DNA from: Streptomyces rapamycinicus NRRL 5491 | GTDB taxonomy: Bacteria; Actinomycetota; Actinomycetes; Streptomycetales; Streptomycetaceae | Length of the DNA: 64,000 nt | Direction: 5' to 3' | Assembly (NCBI RefSeq): GCF_024298965.1 | Contig: NZ_CP085193.1 | Span: forward strand, 9,238,001 to 9,302,000 | The notes under the pieces: generated by a model | What the model was told of the DNA's origin: nothing | Databases searched by the model: none | Seen by the model: only the letters and a program-made list of their open reading frames with translations | Shown here: piece after piece, positions 49,139-57,738 of the stretch | How the letters are laid out: the number at the start of each line of letters is the position of its first letter | How positions within the stretch are numbered: position 1 is the first letter of the stretch | Position numbers and translations under genes: made by a program

Positions 49139-49342
49139 ATGCTCTGGCCGATGCTCGCCCTCGCCCTCGCCTTCTGCGGAATCGCCGTTCTCGCCGTGCT
49201 CTCGGTGCGGGTCTACGCCGAGGTCCGCCGGCTGGCCCGGCAGGTGTCGGACAGCTCGGAGCGGATCACCCGGGCCGCGGAGGACCTGGAGCGGGCCTCG
49301 GCTCCGCTGGGGTCGACCGTCGACGCGCTGCGTCGGCAGTGA
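49139..49342 (+). CDS. Small single-pass membrane protein
   Basis: 67 residues. One N-terminal transmembrane helix (MLWPMLALALAFCGIAVLAVLSV) followed by an amphipathic, charged helix (EVRRLARQVSDSSERITRAAEDLERASAP), resembling the DUF948-like small membrane proteins. It lies between the zinc-ribbon gene and tatA. Function unknown. Confidence 0.65.
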   Translation: MLWPMLALALAFCGIAVLAVLSVRVYAEVRRLARQVSDSSERITRAAEDLERASAPLGSTVDALRRQ

Positions 49343-49413
49343 CAGCCGCTCTGCGTCGGCAGTGAGGGGTCGCTCTGCGTCGGCGGTGAGGGCTCGCGCC
49401 GCGTCGGCGGTGA
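49328..49413 (+). repeat. Tandem copies of the 3' end of the small membrane protein gene
   Basis: The 15-base end of the gene with its stop (49328-49342, CTGCGTCGGCAGTGA) recurs exactly at 49351-49365 and with one to three changes at 49375-49389 and 49399-49413, at 23-24 base spacing. The rest of the gap before tatA holds a possible promoter (TTGCTT 49523-49528, TACGAT 49548-49553). Confidence 0.75.
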
Positions 49414-49636
49414 GGTTCGCCGCTGATGGGCACTCTGCTGCCCCACAGCCAAGCGGGGTACGCTGAGATTTCGTGGCCCCGGAAACGAGGCGGAGGGCCG
49501 CAACCCGGAGTCCGCACGGGGATTGCTTCCGGTTTACCCCCGCGCGCTACGATCGCTGACAGCACGGCTGCCGGACACCTGTCCGACCGGTCGGGCAGCC
49601 CCACCCCCAGCCGCCTCGGTGAGAAGGTAGACGCTT

Positions 49637-49930
49637 ATGCTGTTCGGAAAGATCGGCGTTCCCGAGATTCTCCTCATCCTTGTCGTCGTGCTGCTGCTGT
49701 TCGGTGCCAAGAAGCTTCCGGACATGGCGCGCTCGCTGGGCAAGTCGGCCCGGATCCTCAAGAGCGAGGCGAAGGCCATGAAGTCGGACGGTCAGCAGCA
49801 GCAGAACGCTCCGGCCGACCCGCCCCACCCCGGTCAGGACGACGCCACTCACCGCACCATCCAGGCCGCGCCCGGAGACGTGACCAGCTCGCGCCCGGTG
49901 TCGGAGCCGAGCGACACCACCAAGCGCTGA
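49637..49930 (+). CDS. tatA: Sec-independent protein translocase subunit TatA
   Basis: 97 residues. MLFGKIGVPEILLILVVVLLLFGAKKLPDMARSLG carries the membrane helix, the Phe-Gly hinge and the start of the amphipathic helix. The tail of 50 residues is polar and glutamine/proline rich. TatA forms the pore for folded proteins with twin-arginine signals. tatC follows 62 bases later. Confidence 0.95.
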   Translation: MLFGKIGVPEILLILVVVLLLFGAKKLPDMARSLGKSARILKSEAKAMKSDGQQQQNAPADPPHPGQDDATHRTIQAAPGDVTSSRPVSEPSDTTKR

Positions 49931-49992
49931 CCCAGGGCCACTTGAAGGCGGCGCGAAGGGCCGCCACCGGACGCACGAGATGAGGACGTGGG

Positions 49993-50955
49993 TTGCTCAA
50001 GTCTGCCCGCAAAAAGGAGAAGGACCCCGAGGGGCGGATGCCCCTCTCCGAGCATCTGCGTGAGCTGCGCAACCGGCTGCTCAAATCGGTCCTGGCGATC
50101 TGTGTGGTCACCATCGTCGCGATGTTCTACTACATGGACATCGCCGAGTTCCTGATGCAGCCGGTGCTGGACTCCGTCGGCTGTGGCGATGTCACGCTCT
50201 CCAGCCTCTCGGACAAGGGGAGTGGCGGTGGCCCCTGTGCGAACTTCACCACCAATGGTCTGCTGTCGCCGTTCACGATCATGCTGAAGGTCTCCTTCAT
50301 GACCGGTGTGGTGGTGGCCACCCCGATCTGGCTGTACCAGTTGTGGGCCTTCCTCGCACCCGGGCTCCACCGCAATGAGAAGAAGTACGGCCTGTTCTTC
50401 GTCGGACTCGGCGTACCGCTCTTCGTCTGTGGCGCGTACTTCGCGTACATGATCCTGCCGACCAGCGCCAAGGTCCTCCTCGGCTTCACCCCGGGCGGGG
50501 TCAGCAACCTCCTCCCACTGGACGACTTCCTCGATCTGCTCGCCCGGATGGTCGTCGTCTTCGGGCTCGCCTTCGAGCTCCCGCTGCTGCTGATACTGCT
50601 GAACTTCACCGGCGTCCTCAGCGGACGCCGGATGCTCGGCTGGTGGCGCGCCATGATCATGGGGATCACGGTCTTCGGCGCCATCGCCACTCCCAGCACC
50701 GACCCGATCGGCATGTTCGCCCTGGCCGGGCCGGTCGTCGTGCTCTACTTCGGTGCCGTGGGCGTCTCGCTGCTCAACGACCGGCGCAGGGCGCGCCGCC
50801 GGGCCGCCGACCCGGACTTCGGGCTGAGCGACGACGAGGCGTCCCAGCTGGATCTGACCCCCGAGGCCGTGGCCGCGCCCAGCGCCGCGCCGGAGCTCAC
50901 CGACGGGGACGACTCCGGCCCCGCCCGGCGCAACGGCTACGACGACGTCACATAG
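49993..50955 (+). CDS. tatC: Sec-independent protein translocase subunit TatC
   Basis: 320 residues from TTG with GAGGACG upstream. Six membrane segments with the signal-receptor region PLSEHLRELRNRLLKS, the periplasmic stretch with the family glutamate, FLAPGLHRNEKKYGLFF, and FGLAFELPLLLILLNFTGVL. The last 60 residues are a cytosolic tail. TatC recognises twin-arginine signals and recruits TatA. Confidence 0.95.
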   Translation: MLKSARKKEKDPEGRMPLSEHLRELRNRLLKSVLAICVVTIVAMFYYMDIAEFLMQPVLDSVGCGDVTLSSLSDKGSGGGPCANFTTNGLLSPFTIMLKVSFMTGVVVATPIWLYQLWAFLAPGLHRNEKKYGLFFVGLGVPLFVCGAYFAYMILPTSAKVLLGFTPGGVSNLLPLDDFLDLLARMVVVFGLAFELPLLLILLNFTGVLSGRRMLGWWRAMIMGITVFGAIATPSTDPIGMFALAGPVVVLYFGAVGVSLLNDRRRARRRAADPDFGLSDDEASQLDLTPEAVAAPSAAPELTDGDDSGPARRNGYDDVT

Positions 50956-51014
50956 CCGTACCCGGCTGTACGCAGTCATATCCGGTCATATCCGGCCGTA
51001 CCCGCCCATACCCG
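50955..51014 (+). repeat. Six tandem 10-bp repeats after tatC
   Basis: Decamers related to GCCGTACCCG follow one another from the tatC stop: two are identical GTCATATCCG (50975-50994) and two are GCCGTACCCG (50955-50964, 50995-51004). An 8-bp hairpin GGCCGTCC-ATC-GGACGGCC lies just after. Confidence 0.7.
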
Positions 51015-51141
51015 CCCGCCCGCGGCCGTCCATCGGACGGCCCGGCGGGCGGCTCGGTGAGCGGCCCGGCCGGTGGGCCGAACAAAGCCCCGATAAAGAT
51101 CGCGTGCGCTGTCGGAGGTGGCCGGTAGGCTCGTAGATACG

Positions 51142-53964
51142 ATGACCGACGAGCTATCTCCCGCCGAGCGCTATGCGGCGTCCCGCGACCGGGCCGCCGA
51201 GCAGGCCACCGCGCTGGCCCCCTTCCGCGAGATGTACGACTTCGAGCTGGACCCGTTCCAGATCGAGGCGTGCAAGGCCCTGGAGAGCGGCAAGGGTGTG
51301 CTGGTCGCCGCTCCCACCGGCTCGGGCAAGACCATCGTGGGCGAGTTCGCCGTCCACCTGGCGCTGACCCAGGGCCGCAAGTGCTTCTACACCACGCCCA
51401 TCAAGGCGCTGTCGAACCAGAAGTACACCGACCTGGTGAAGCGCTACGGCGCCGACCAGGTCGGCCTGCTCACCGGCGACAACAGCGTCAATTCCGAGGC
51501 ACCGGTGGTCGTGATGACCACCGAGGTGCTGCGGAACATGCTCTATGCCGGCTCCCAGTCGCTGCTCGGCCTCGGCCATGTGGTGATGGACGAGGTCCAC
51601 TACCTCTCCGACCGGTTCCGGGGCGCCGTCTGGGAGGAGGTCATCATCCACCTCCCCGAGTCGGTGACGCTGGTGTCACTCTCCGCGACCGTCTCCAACG
51701 CCGAGGAGTTCGGCGACTGGCTGGACACCGTCCGCGGCGACACCGAGGTCATCGTCTCCGAGCACCGTCCGGTGCCGTTGTGGCAGCACGTGCTGGCCGG
51801 GCGCCGGATGTACGACCTGTTCGAGGAGAAGAGCGGCCAGGACGGCGACCAGGGCGGACGCCGCGAGGTCAACCCCGATCTGGTCCGGCTGGCCCGGATG
51901 GAGAACAGCCGCCCCTCCTTCGGCCGTGACAAGCGCCGCGGCCGCAATATGCGCGAGGCCGACCGGGAGCGCGAGCGCCGCCAGCGCAGCCGGATCTGGA
52001 CCCCCGGCCGCCCCGAGGTGATCGACCGGCTCGACGCCGAGGGGCTGCTTCCGGCCATCACCTTCATCTTCAGCCGGGCCGGCTGCGAGGCCGCCGTCCA
52101 GCAGTGCCTCCACGCGGGGCTGCGGCTCAACGACGAGTCGGCGCGCTCCCAGGTGCGGGCCGTCGTCGAGGAGCGCACCGCCGGGATCCCCGACGAAGAC
52201 CTCCATGTGCTGGGGTACTTCGAATGGCTGGAGGGCCTGGAGCGGGGCATCGCGGCCCACCACGCCGGAATGCTCCCCACCTTCAAGGAAGTCGTCGAGG
52301 AGCTCTTCGTCCGCGGCCTGGTCAAGGCGGTCTTCGCCACCGAGACCCTCGCCCTCGGCATCAACATGCCCGCCCGCTCGGTGGTGTTGGAGAAGCTCGT
52401 CAAGTGGAACGGCGAGCAGCACGTCGACATCACCCCCGGTGAGTACACCCAGTTGACCGGCCGCGCCGGGCGGCGCGGTATCGACGTCGAGGGCCATGCG
52501 GTGGTGCTGTGGCAGCGCACCATGGACCCCGCGGCGCTCGCCGGGCTGGCCGGCACCCGCACGTATCCGCTGCGCTCCTCCTTCAAGCCGTCGTACAACA
52601 TGGCGGTCAACCTGGTCTCCCAGTTCGGGCGGCACCGCTCGCGCGAGCTGCTGGAGACCTCCTTCGCGCAGTTCCAGGCCGACAAGGCGGTCGTCGGGAT
52701 CTCCCGTCAGGTGCAGCGCAACGAGGAGGGCCTCGAGGGCTACCGCGCCTCCATGACCTGCCACCTCGGCGACTTCGACGAGTACGCGCGACTGCGCCGC
52801 GAGCTCAAGGACCGCGAGACCGAACTGGCCCGGCAGGGCGCGGCCCAGCGGCGCGCGGCCGCCGCGGTCGCCCTGGAGAAGCTCCGCCCCGGCGATGTCA
52901 TCCACGTGCCCACCGGCAAGTTCGCCGGGCTCGCCCTGGTGCTGGACCCCGGGCTGCCCGCCGGGCGGGTGGGCGGCCACCGCGGCATGGAGTACCACGA
53001 CGGGCCGCGGCCCCTGGTGCTCACCGCCGAGCGGCAGGTCAAGCGGCTGGCGTCGATCGACTTCCCGGTCCCGGTCGAGCCGCTGGACCGGATGCGGATC
53101 CCCAAGTCGTTCAATCCGCGCAGCCCCCAGTCGCGCCGCGACCTGGCGTCCGCGCTGCGCACCAAGGCCGGCCACCACGATATGCGGCGCCACCGCAAGG
53201 AGCGCTCAGCCGCCGCCGACGACACCGAGATCAGCAGGCTGCGCGCGGCCATCCGCGCCCACCCCTGCCACGGCTGCAGCGACCGCGAGGACCACGCCCG
53301 CTGGGGCGAGCGCTACCACCGGCTGCTGCGCGACACCCGGCAGCTGGAGCGGCGCATCGAGGGCCGTACGAACACCATCGCCCGCACCTTCGACCGGATC
53401 TGCTCCCTGCTGAGCGAGCTCGGCTATCTGCGCGGCGACGAGGTCACGGACGAGGGCAGACGGCTGGCGCGGCTGTACGGCGAGCTGGACCTGCTGGCCA
53501 GCGAATGCCTGCGGGAGGGCGTCTGGGAGGGGCTGCCCCCCGCCGAGCTCGCGGCCTGCGCCTCCGCGCTGGTCTACGAGGCGCGGACGGCCGATGACGC
53601 GCTGCCGCCCAAGCTGCCCACGGGCCGGGCCAAGGACGCGCTCGGCGAGATGGTGCGCATATGGGGGCGGCTGGACGCCCTGGAGGAGCAGCACAAGATC
53701 AACCAGGCGGAGGGCGTCGGCCAGCGCGAACCGGACCTGGGCTTCGCCTGGGCCGCCTACCGCTGGGCCTCCGGCCATGGGCTCGACGAGGTGCTGCGCG
53801 AAATCGACGTGCCAGCCGGTGACTTCGTGCGCTGGACCAAGCAACTGATCGATGTGCTCGGCCAGATCGCCGCGGCGGCCCCCGAGGGCACCGTGGCGCG
53901 CAGCGCCCGCCGTGCGGTCGACGGGCTGCTGCGCGGAGTCGTGGCGTACTCCTCGGTCGGCTGA
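51142..53964 (+). CDS. Ski2/Mtr4-like DEAD/DEAH-box RNA helicase (HelY type)
   Basis: 940 residues from ATG at 51142 (MTDELSPAERYAASRDRA); GTG 51118 is an alternative with GGAGG near it. Helicase motifs: Q-like FELDPFQIEACKAL, I APTGSGKT, II VMDEVHYL, III LSATVSN, V ALGINMPARSVVLEKL, VI QLTGRAGRRGID. The C-terminal half carries the DSHCT-like helical region (GLPPAELAACASALVYEAR, VLREIDVPAGDFVRWTKQLIDVLGQI). This is the actinobacterial relative of the exosome-associated helicases, probably involved in RNA turnover. A TAGGCT box ends 10 bases before the ATG. Confidence 0.93.
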   Translation: MTDELSPAERYAASRDRAAEQATALAPFREMYDFELDPFQIEACKALESGKGVLVAAPTGSGKTIVGEFAVHLALTQGRKCFYTTPIKALSNQKYTDLVKRYGADQVGLLTGDNSVNSEAPVVVMTTEVLRNMLYAGSQSLLGLGHVVMDEVHYLSDRFRGAVWEEVIIHLPESVTLVSLSATVSNAEEFGDWLDTVRGDTEVIVSEHRPVPLWQHVLAGRRMYDLFEEKSGQDGDQGGRREVNPDLVRLARMENSRPSFGRDKRRGRNMREADRERERRQRSRIWTPGRPEVIDRLDAEGLLPAITFIFSRAGCEAAVQQCLHAGLRLNDESARSQVRAVVEERTAGIPDEDLHVLGYFEWLEGLERGIAAHHAGMLPTFKEVVEELFVRGLVKAVFATETLALGINMPARSVVLEKLVKWNGEQHVDITPGEYTQLTGRAGRRGIDVEGHAVVLWQRTMDPAALAGLAGTRTYPLRSSFKPSYNMAVNLVSQFGRHRSRELLETSFAQFQADKAVVGISRQVQRNEEGLEGYRASMTCHLGDFDEYARLRRELKDRETELARQGAAQRRAAAAVALEKLRPGDVIHVPTGKFAGLALVLDPGLPAGRVGGHRGMEYHDGPRPLVLTAERQVKRLASIDFPVPVEPLDRMRIPKSFNPRSPQSRRDLASALRTKAGHHDMRRHRKERSAAADDTEISRLRAAIRAHPCHGCSDREDHARWGERYHRLLRDTRQLERRIEGRTNTIARTFDRICSLLSELGYLRGDEVTDEGRRLARLYGELDLLASECLREGVWEGLPPAELAACASALVYEARTADDALPPKLPTGRAKDALGEMVRIWGRLDALEEQHKINQAEGVGQREPDLGFAWAAYRWASGHGLDEVLREIDVPAGDFVRWTKQLIDVLGQIAAAAPEGTVARSARRAVDGLLRGVVAYSSVG

Positions 53965-53987
53965 GCCCGTCGCCCGCAGCGGTGCGC

Positions 53988-55250
53988 TCAGGCCGGATCG
54001 TAGGTGAAGGGGAGGGTGTTGCTGTTGCCCGCGGGGGTGTGGAGCTGAACATTGACGGTTCCGGCCGCGTGCGCCGGAGCCGTCGCCACGGTCAGGTTGT
54101 CCGAGAGGACGCTGAAGGAGGCCGGGACTCCCCCGAAGGTCACGGAGTCGGTGTAGGTGAGGTTGGAGCCGTTGATCGTGACCGAGTCGCCGCCCAATGA
54201 CGAACCCTCGTCCGGGATCAGCGAATTGATCACCGGGGTGCCGAGATAGGTGTAGTACGGGTTTCCCGGGCCCAGGGTGCTGGTGCCACCCGGCGTGGTC
54301 ACGGTGACCACGACCGTGCCGGTGCCGGGAGGAGCGGTCGCCGTCAGCTGGTTGTCGGAGATCACGGTGAAGCCGGTGGCGAGGCTGGGGCCGAAGTTGA
54401 CGGCGCTGGCCAGGGCCAGGCCGCTGCCGGTGATGGTGACGGAGTTACCGCCGGTGTCCGGACCGAACTGCGGGCTCACACCGGTGACGACCGGGGCGGC
54501 GACATAGATGTACGACAGCGGATTGCTGATGCCCCCCGGCGTGGTGACGGTCACGTTCACCACCGACGCCGGTCCCGCCGGCGCGCTGACGGTGATCTGG
54601 GTGGGGGTGTTGGTGAGGATGGTGGCGGGGGTGGCGCCGAAGAGGACTTGGGTGGCGCTGGTGAGGTTGGTGCCGGTGATGGTGATGGTGTTTCCGCCGG
54701 AGGTGGGTCCTGAGGTGGGGGTGAGGTTGGTGAGGGTGGGGGCGGGGGTGGTGGTGTAGGTGTAGGGGAGTGGGTTGCTGGTGCCGGCTGGGGTGGTGAC
54801 GGTGACGTTGATGGTGCCGGTGCCTGCGGGGGCGGTGGCGGTGAGTTGGGTGGGGGTGTTGGTGAGGATGGTGGCGGGGGTGGCGCCGAAGAGGACTTGG
54901 GTGGCCCCGGTGAGGTTGGTGCCGGTGATGGTGACCGTATTGCCGCCGCCGGTGGGCCCCGAGGCCGGGCTGAGCGCGGTGAGCACCGGAGCCGCGACCG
55001 TCGTATAGGTGAAGAACACGTTCTGGGTGCTGGTGCCCGTCGGCCCCGTGACCGTGACCTTGGCCGTGCCGCTTCCCGGCGGAGTCCTTGCCGTGATCTG
55101 TGTGGCGCTCACGACGACCACATTGGAGGCGAGATTCGGGCCGAACCTGACCACGGTGGCGCCTATGAAGCCGGAACCATTGATGGTGACAGGGGTGCCC
55201 CCGGCCGGATTGCCTTGTGTGGGGCTGACGCTGGTCACTACGGGGGCCAT
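53988..55250 (-). CDS. Protein of five tandem IPT/TIG domains
   Basis: 420 residues starting at ATG (MAPVVTSVSPTQGNPAGGTPV). Five immunoglobulin-like IPT/TIG repeats of about 83 residues, each with the core P-x-G-x-x-x-G-G-N/T-x-V/I-T-I-x-G-x-x-L, and linked by TYTT-like ends. No signal peptide or membrane segment is visible and there is no catalytic domain, so it is probably a structural or adhesive protein exported by another route or retained in the cell. The second and third repeats are nearly identical in protein and DNA. It is followed downstream by the helicase stop 23 bases away (convergent) and preceded by a related IPT gene. Confidence 0.85.
   Translation of the reverse strand: MAPVVTSVSPTQGNPAGGTPVTINGSGFIGATVVRFGPNLASNVVVVSATQITARTPPGSGTAKVTVTGPTGTSTQNVFFTYTTVAAPVLTALSPASGPTGGGNTVTITGTNLTGATQVLFGATPATILTNTPTQLTATAPAGTGTINVTVTTPAGTSNPLPYTYTTTPAPTLTNLTPTSGPTSGGNTITITGTNLTSATQVLFGATPATILTNTPTQITVSAPAGPASVVNVTVTTPGGISNPLSYIYVAAPVVTGVSPQFGPDTGGNSVTITGSGLALASAVNFGPSLATGFTVISDNQLTATAPPGTGTVVVTVTTPGGTSTLGPGNPYYTYLGTPVINSLIPDEGSSLGGDSVTINGSNLTYTDSVTFGGVPASFSVLSDNLTVATAPAHAAGTVNVQLHTPAGNSNTLPFTYDPA
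54598..54905 (-). repeat. Recent duplication of an IPT domain
   Basis: 59 bases at 54598-54656 recur exactly at 54847-54905, and similarity continues beyond both ends; the offset is 249 bases, one domain (83 codons). This part uses more CAA, ACC and CCC codons than the flanking repeats. Confidence 0.85.
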
Positions 55251-55284
55251 GATGCCCTTCTCCTTCTTGAGCCGTGCGGACGGC

Positions 55285-55319
55285 CGTGCCCTGACCGGCG
55301 GGACGTCGGTCAGGGCACG
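55285..55319 (-). terminator. Hairpin between the two IPT genes
   Basis: Perfect 13-bp stem (CGTGCCCTGACCG and complement, 9-base loop) between the stop of the upstream IPT gene and the start of the next. Confidence 0.6.
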
Positions 55320-55405
55320 GGGGATCGGAAATCACCGTGTGCCATGCGGGGTACTGACTGACCCGGGGATGACCGTGCGGGGCTTGCCCGCCCACGGTCG
55401 GTGGA

Positions 55406-56188
55406 TCAGGTGACGGTGAAGGCGCCGGGGCCGGATGTGCCGCCACAGGTGGTGATCGTGAAGGCTCCCGCGCCCGCGGCCGCCGCGGCGGGCACCGCGG
55501 TGACGATGGACGTGGCGTCGATGGGCGTGAAGGGCAGACCCGTGAACGCGGTGGCGGCCGAGTCGGTGAACGTGACGTCGGTGATGCCGATGAGGCAGGT
55601 GGCGCCGGAGATGGTGGTCTCGGTCCCCGCCGCGCCCGTGGCAGGGGTCAGCGTGGCGGCGGTCAGAGTCGGCGCGTTGTAGTAGTCGATCAGGGTGGTG
55701 CCCGCGGTGCCCGTGCCGCCGACCGTGGTGACCGTCACCTGCTGGGTGTCGAAGCAGCCGGCCGGGGTGTGGGCCGGGGCCGTGACGGTGACCTGGGTGT
55801 TGCTGCCGCCGGCGGCGAACGCGACCGGAGTGAGCGCGCCCACGTTGACGGTGCCCCCGGCCGCGAAGCCGGTGCCGAAGACCGTGATCGAGCCACCGGC
55901 GGCGGGCAGGCAGGTCTCGTCCAGCCCGGTGGTCGTCGGCCGCACGATGACGAAGAACGGCACCGCGTTGGTCCTGGTCCCGTTCGACAGGTTGGTACTG
56001 ACCGAGACCTGACCCGAACACGGCGCGGAGGAGGGAACCACGAAGGTGACCACGGTGTTGGAGACCGCCGTCGGGCTGACGACGGCGCCGCCGAAGTTCA
56101 CCGAGATGGTCGTGCCCAGCGATGTGCCATTGATGTTGACAGTGGTGCCGACCGTGCCCTGGCTGGGGGTGAGGGAGGTGATGGGCAT
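55406..56188 (-). CDS. Second IPT/TIG-domain protein
   Basis: 260 residues from ATG at 56188, AGGAG seven bases upstream. Three Ig-like repeats: MPITSLTPSQGTVGTTVNIN (a typical IPT opening), then a variant (GLDETCLPAAGGSITVFGTGFAAGG) and a third (TLTPATGAAGTETTISGATCLI). Five or six cysteines are spread through the variant repeats, absent from the larger IPT neighbour. No signal peptide. Probably cotranscribed in part with the five-domain gene downstream. Confidence 0.8.
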   Translation of the reverse strand: MPITSLTPSQGTVGTTVNINGTSLGTTISVNFGGAVVSPTAVSNTVVTFVVPSSAPCSGQVSVSTNLSNGTRTNAVPFFVIVRPTTTGLDETCLPAAGGSITVFGTGFAAGGTVNVGALTPVAFAAGGSNTQVTVTAPAHTPAGCFDTQQVTVTTVGGTGTAGTTLIDYYNAPTLTAATLTPATGAAGTETTISGATCLIGITDVTFTDSAATAFTGLPFTPIDATSIVTAVPAAAAAGAGAFTITTCGGTSGPGAFTVT

Positions 56189-56809
56189 GAGTTTTCTCCT
56201 GTTCGATCGTCTTGCTGTGGGCGGGTGTGCCGAGAGAGGAGGGATGGGCACGTGGCCGTTGCCCGCACCGGCTTCCGTCGCGCGGAGGGGTGGAAGCGGA
56301 GGGGTGGAAGGGGAGACGGATCCTCGGGGGCCTGGGACGCCACGGCTTTCAGCGGGGACCGCAAGACCGGTGATGGCGACTTGAGAGGGACTCGACTCGT
56401 GCCCGGGTGCCGGCCGTAATGGGGCGAGTCATGCGTGGAACGGGTCGGCGCCGAGGTCACCGTGGTGCCGAAACTCTCGCTCGATGTGAGTGAACCAAAA
56501 GTGGGATAGGTGCGGAAGGTGCGAAAAAGGCTCGAACGGAGCTCATATGACGATATGTCAAGCCTCCGTGGTGGGCTCCCGTGAGCCGGAGTGCGCCCTC
56601 CGCGCCGCCGGAGCGATGCCGGTTGCTCTGCCGTCCCCGCCGAGGCCGGGATACGCGACGGCCCCGGCTCGTCACCGGGGCACGCGAAGGCCCCGGCCGG
56701 ATGCTCCCGGCCGGGGCCTGACGGTCGTACGCGCCGCTTCGCCTACGCGACGGCCTCCTGTGCCGCGCCCCCCCCGCGCGACGACTTCGACTTCCTGGGC
56801 GGCGTCCCC
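56189..56809. other. Intergenic region without a gene
   Basis: 621 bases between the IPT gene (start at 56188) and the flavoprotein gene stop. The open frames across it are composition artefacts without ribosome sites. It holds the promoter side of the IPT gene, a small palindrome CATATGACGATATG near 56546, and a terminator hairpin at 56689-56718. The stretch around 56480-56570 is less G+C-rich than its surroundings. Confidence 0.5.
56689..56718 (-). terminator. Terminator after the siderophore-interacting protein gene
   Basis: Perfect 12-bp stem GGCCCCGGCCGG with its complement and a 6-base loop, about 90 bases past the stop codon. Confidence 0.65.
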
Positions 56810-57691
56810 CTACGCGGCGGCCTCCTCGGGCCCCGCGCTCTCCTGCTCCGCCTCGACCTGCTGGTTCCACTCCCGCTTCGACGCCTGCCAGCCGTCCTCG
56901 TCATGGCCGCGCCGCCAGTACCCGGAGATGGACAGCCACTCGCGCGGGATCTGGCGCTCCAGGCGCAGATGGCGGCGGATCTCCTTCACGAAGCCCGCCT
57001 CGCCGTGAACGAAGGCGTGCATCTGCCCGGGCGGGAACTCCAGCCCCCGTACGGCCGCCACCAGCGTCTCGCCGACCGGCGCGGCGCCCCGGTGCAGCCA
57101 GCTCACCTGGACCCCCTCGGGCGCGGTGACCTTGAGCTCCTCCGTCTCGTCCGCCACCTCGATGAACACGTGCACCGGTACCTCGGCCGCGCCACCCGCC
57201 CGGCTGTCGGTGAGCCGCTCCAGCGCCGTGGCGATCGCGGGCAGCGCGCTCTCGTCGCCCGCGAGCAGATGCCAGTCGGCCTCGGTGCTGGGGGCGTAGG
57301 CGCCGCCCGGCCCCATGAAGTGGATCTCCTCGCCGGGCCGGACCCGGGCGGCCCACGGCCCGGCCAGCCCTTCGTCGCCATGGGTCACGAAGTCCACCGT
57401 CAGCTCGCGGGCGGCCGGGTCCCACGCCCGCACCGTGTACGTCCGCGTGACCGGCCACTGCTCGCGCGGGAACTCGGCACGGATCCGCTCCAGGTCGAAC
57501 GGCTCGGGGTAGACGGCGCCCCCGGTCGGGAACAGCAGCTTGATGTAGTGATCGGTCCACTCGCCCGCATGGAAGTCCGCGAGGCCGTCGCCGCCCAGGA
57601 CGACCCGCACCATGTGCGGGGTCAGCCGGTCGGTGCGCACCACCTGTGCGCGATGCGGCGTGCGCGTCTTACGGGCCGGACGGTCCGCCAT
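56810..57691 (-). CDS. Siderophore-interacting FAD protein (ferric-siderophore reductase family)
   Basis: 293 residues from ATG at 57691. N-terminal FAD-binding barrel (VVRTDRLTPHMVRVVLGGDGL, YTVRAWDPAARELTVDFVTHG with the RxYT-like flavin motif, GPWAARVRPGEEIHFMGPGG) and C-terminal NAD(P)H domain of the ViuB/SIP type (WHLLAGDESALPAIATAL, FVHGEAGFVKEIRRHL, SGYWRRGHDEDGW). These proteins reduce Fe(III)-siderophores in the cytosol to release iron. The iron box directly upstream means iron-repressed expression. The downstream terminator lies at 56689-56718. Confidence 0.93.
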   Translation of the reverse strand: MADRPARKTRTPHRAQVVRTDRLTPHMVRVVLGGDGLADFHAGEWTDHYIKLLFPTGGAVYPEPFDLERIRAEFPREQWPVTRTYTVRAWDPAARELTVDFVTHGDEGLAGPWAARVRPGEEIHFMGPGGAYAPSTEADWHLLAGDESALPAIATALERLTDSRAGGAAEVPVHVFIEVADETEELKVTAPEGVQVSWLHRGAAPVGETLVAAVRGLEFPPGQMHAFVHGEAGFVKEIRRHLRLERQIPREWLSISGYWRRGHDEDGWQASKREWNQQVEAEQESAGPEEAAA

Positions 57692-57715
57692 GGAGACCTC
57701 CCTGATCAACAAGAG

Positions 57716-57734
57716 TTAGGTTTACCTAACCTAA
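57716..57734. promoter_or_regulatory. Iron box, DmdR1/IdeR binding site
   Basis: TTAGGTTTACCTAACCTAA matches 16 of 19 positions of the actinobacterial iron box TTAGGTTAGGCTAACCTAA and begins 25 bases upstream of the siderophore-interacting protein start codon. Confidence 0.88.
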
Positions 57735-57738
57735 CAGC

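Noticed and set aside
56457..56870. Arg/Gly-rich open frame in the 621-base gap
   Set aside because: No ribosome site or family similarity; it runs across the terminator hairpin and into the flavoprotein gene.
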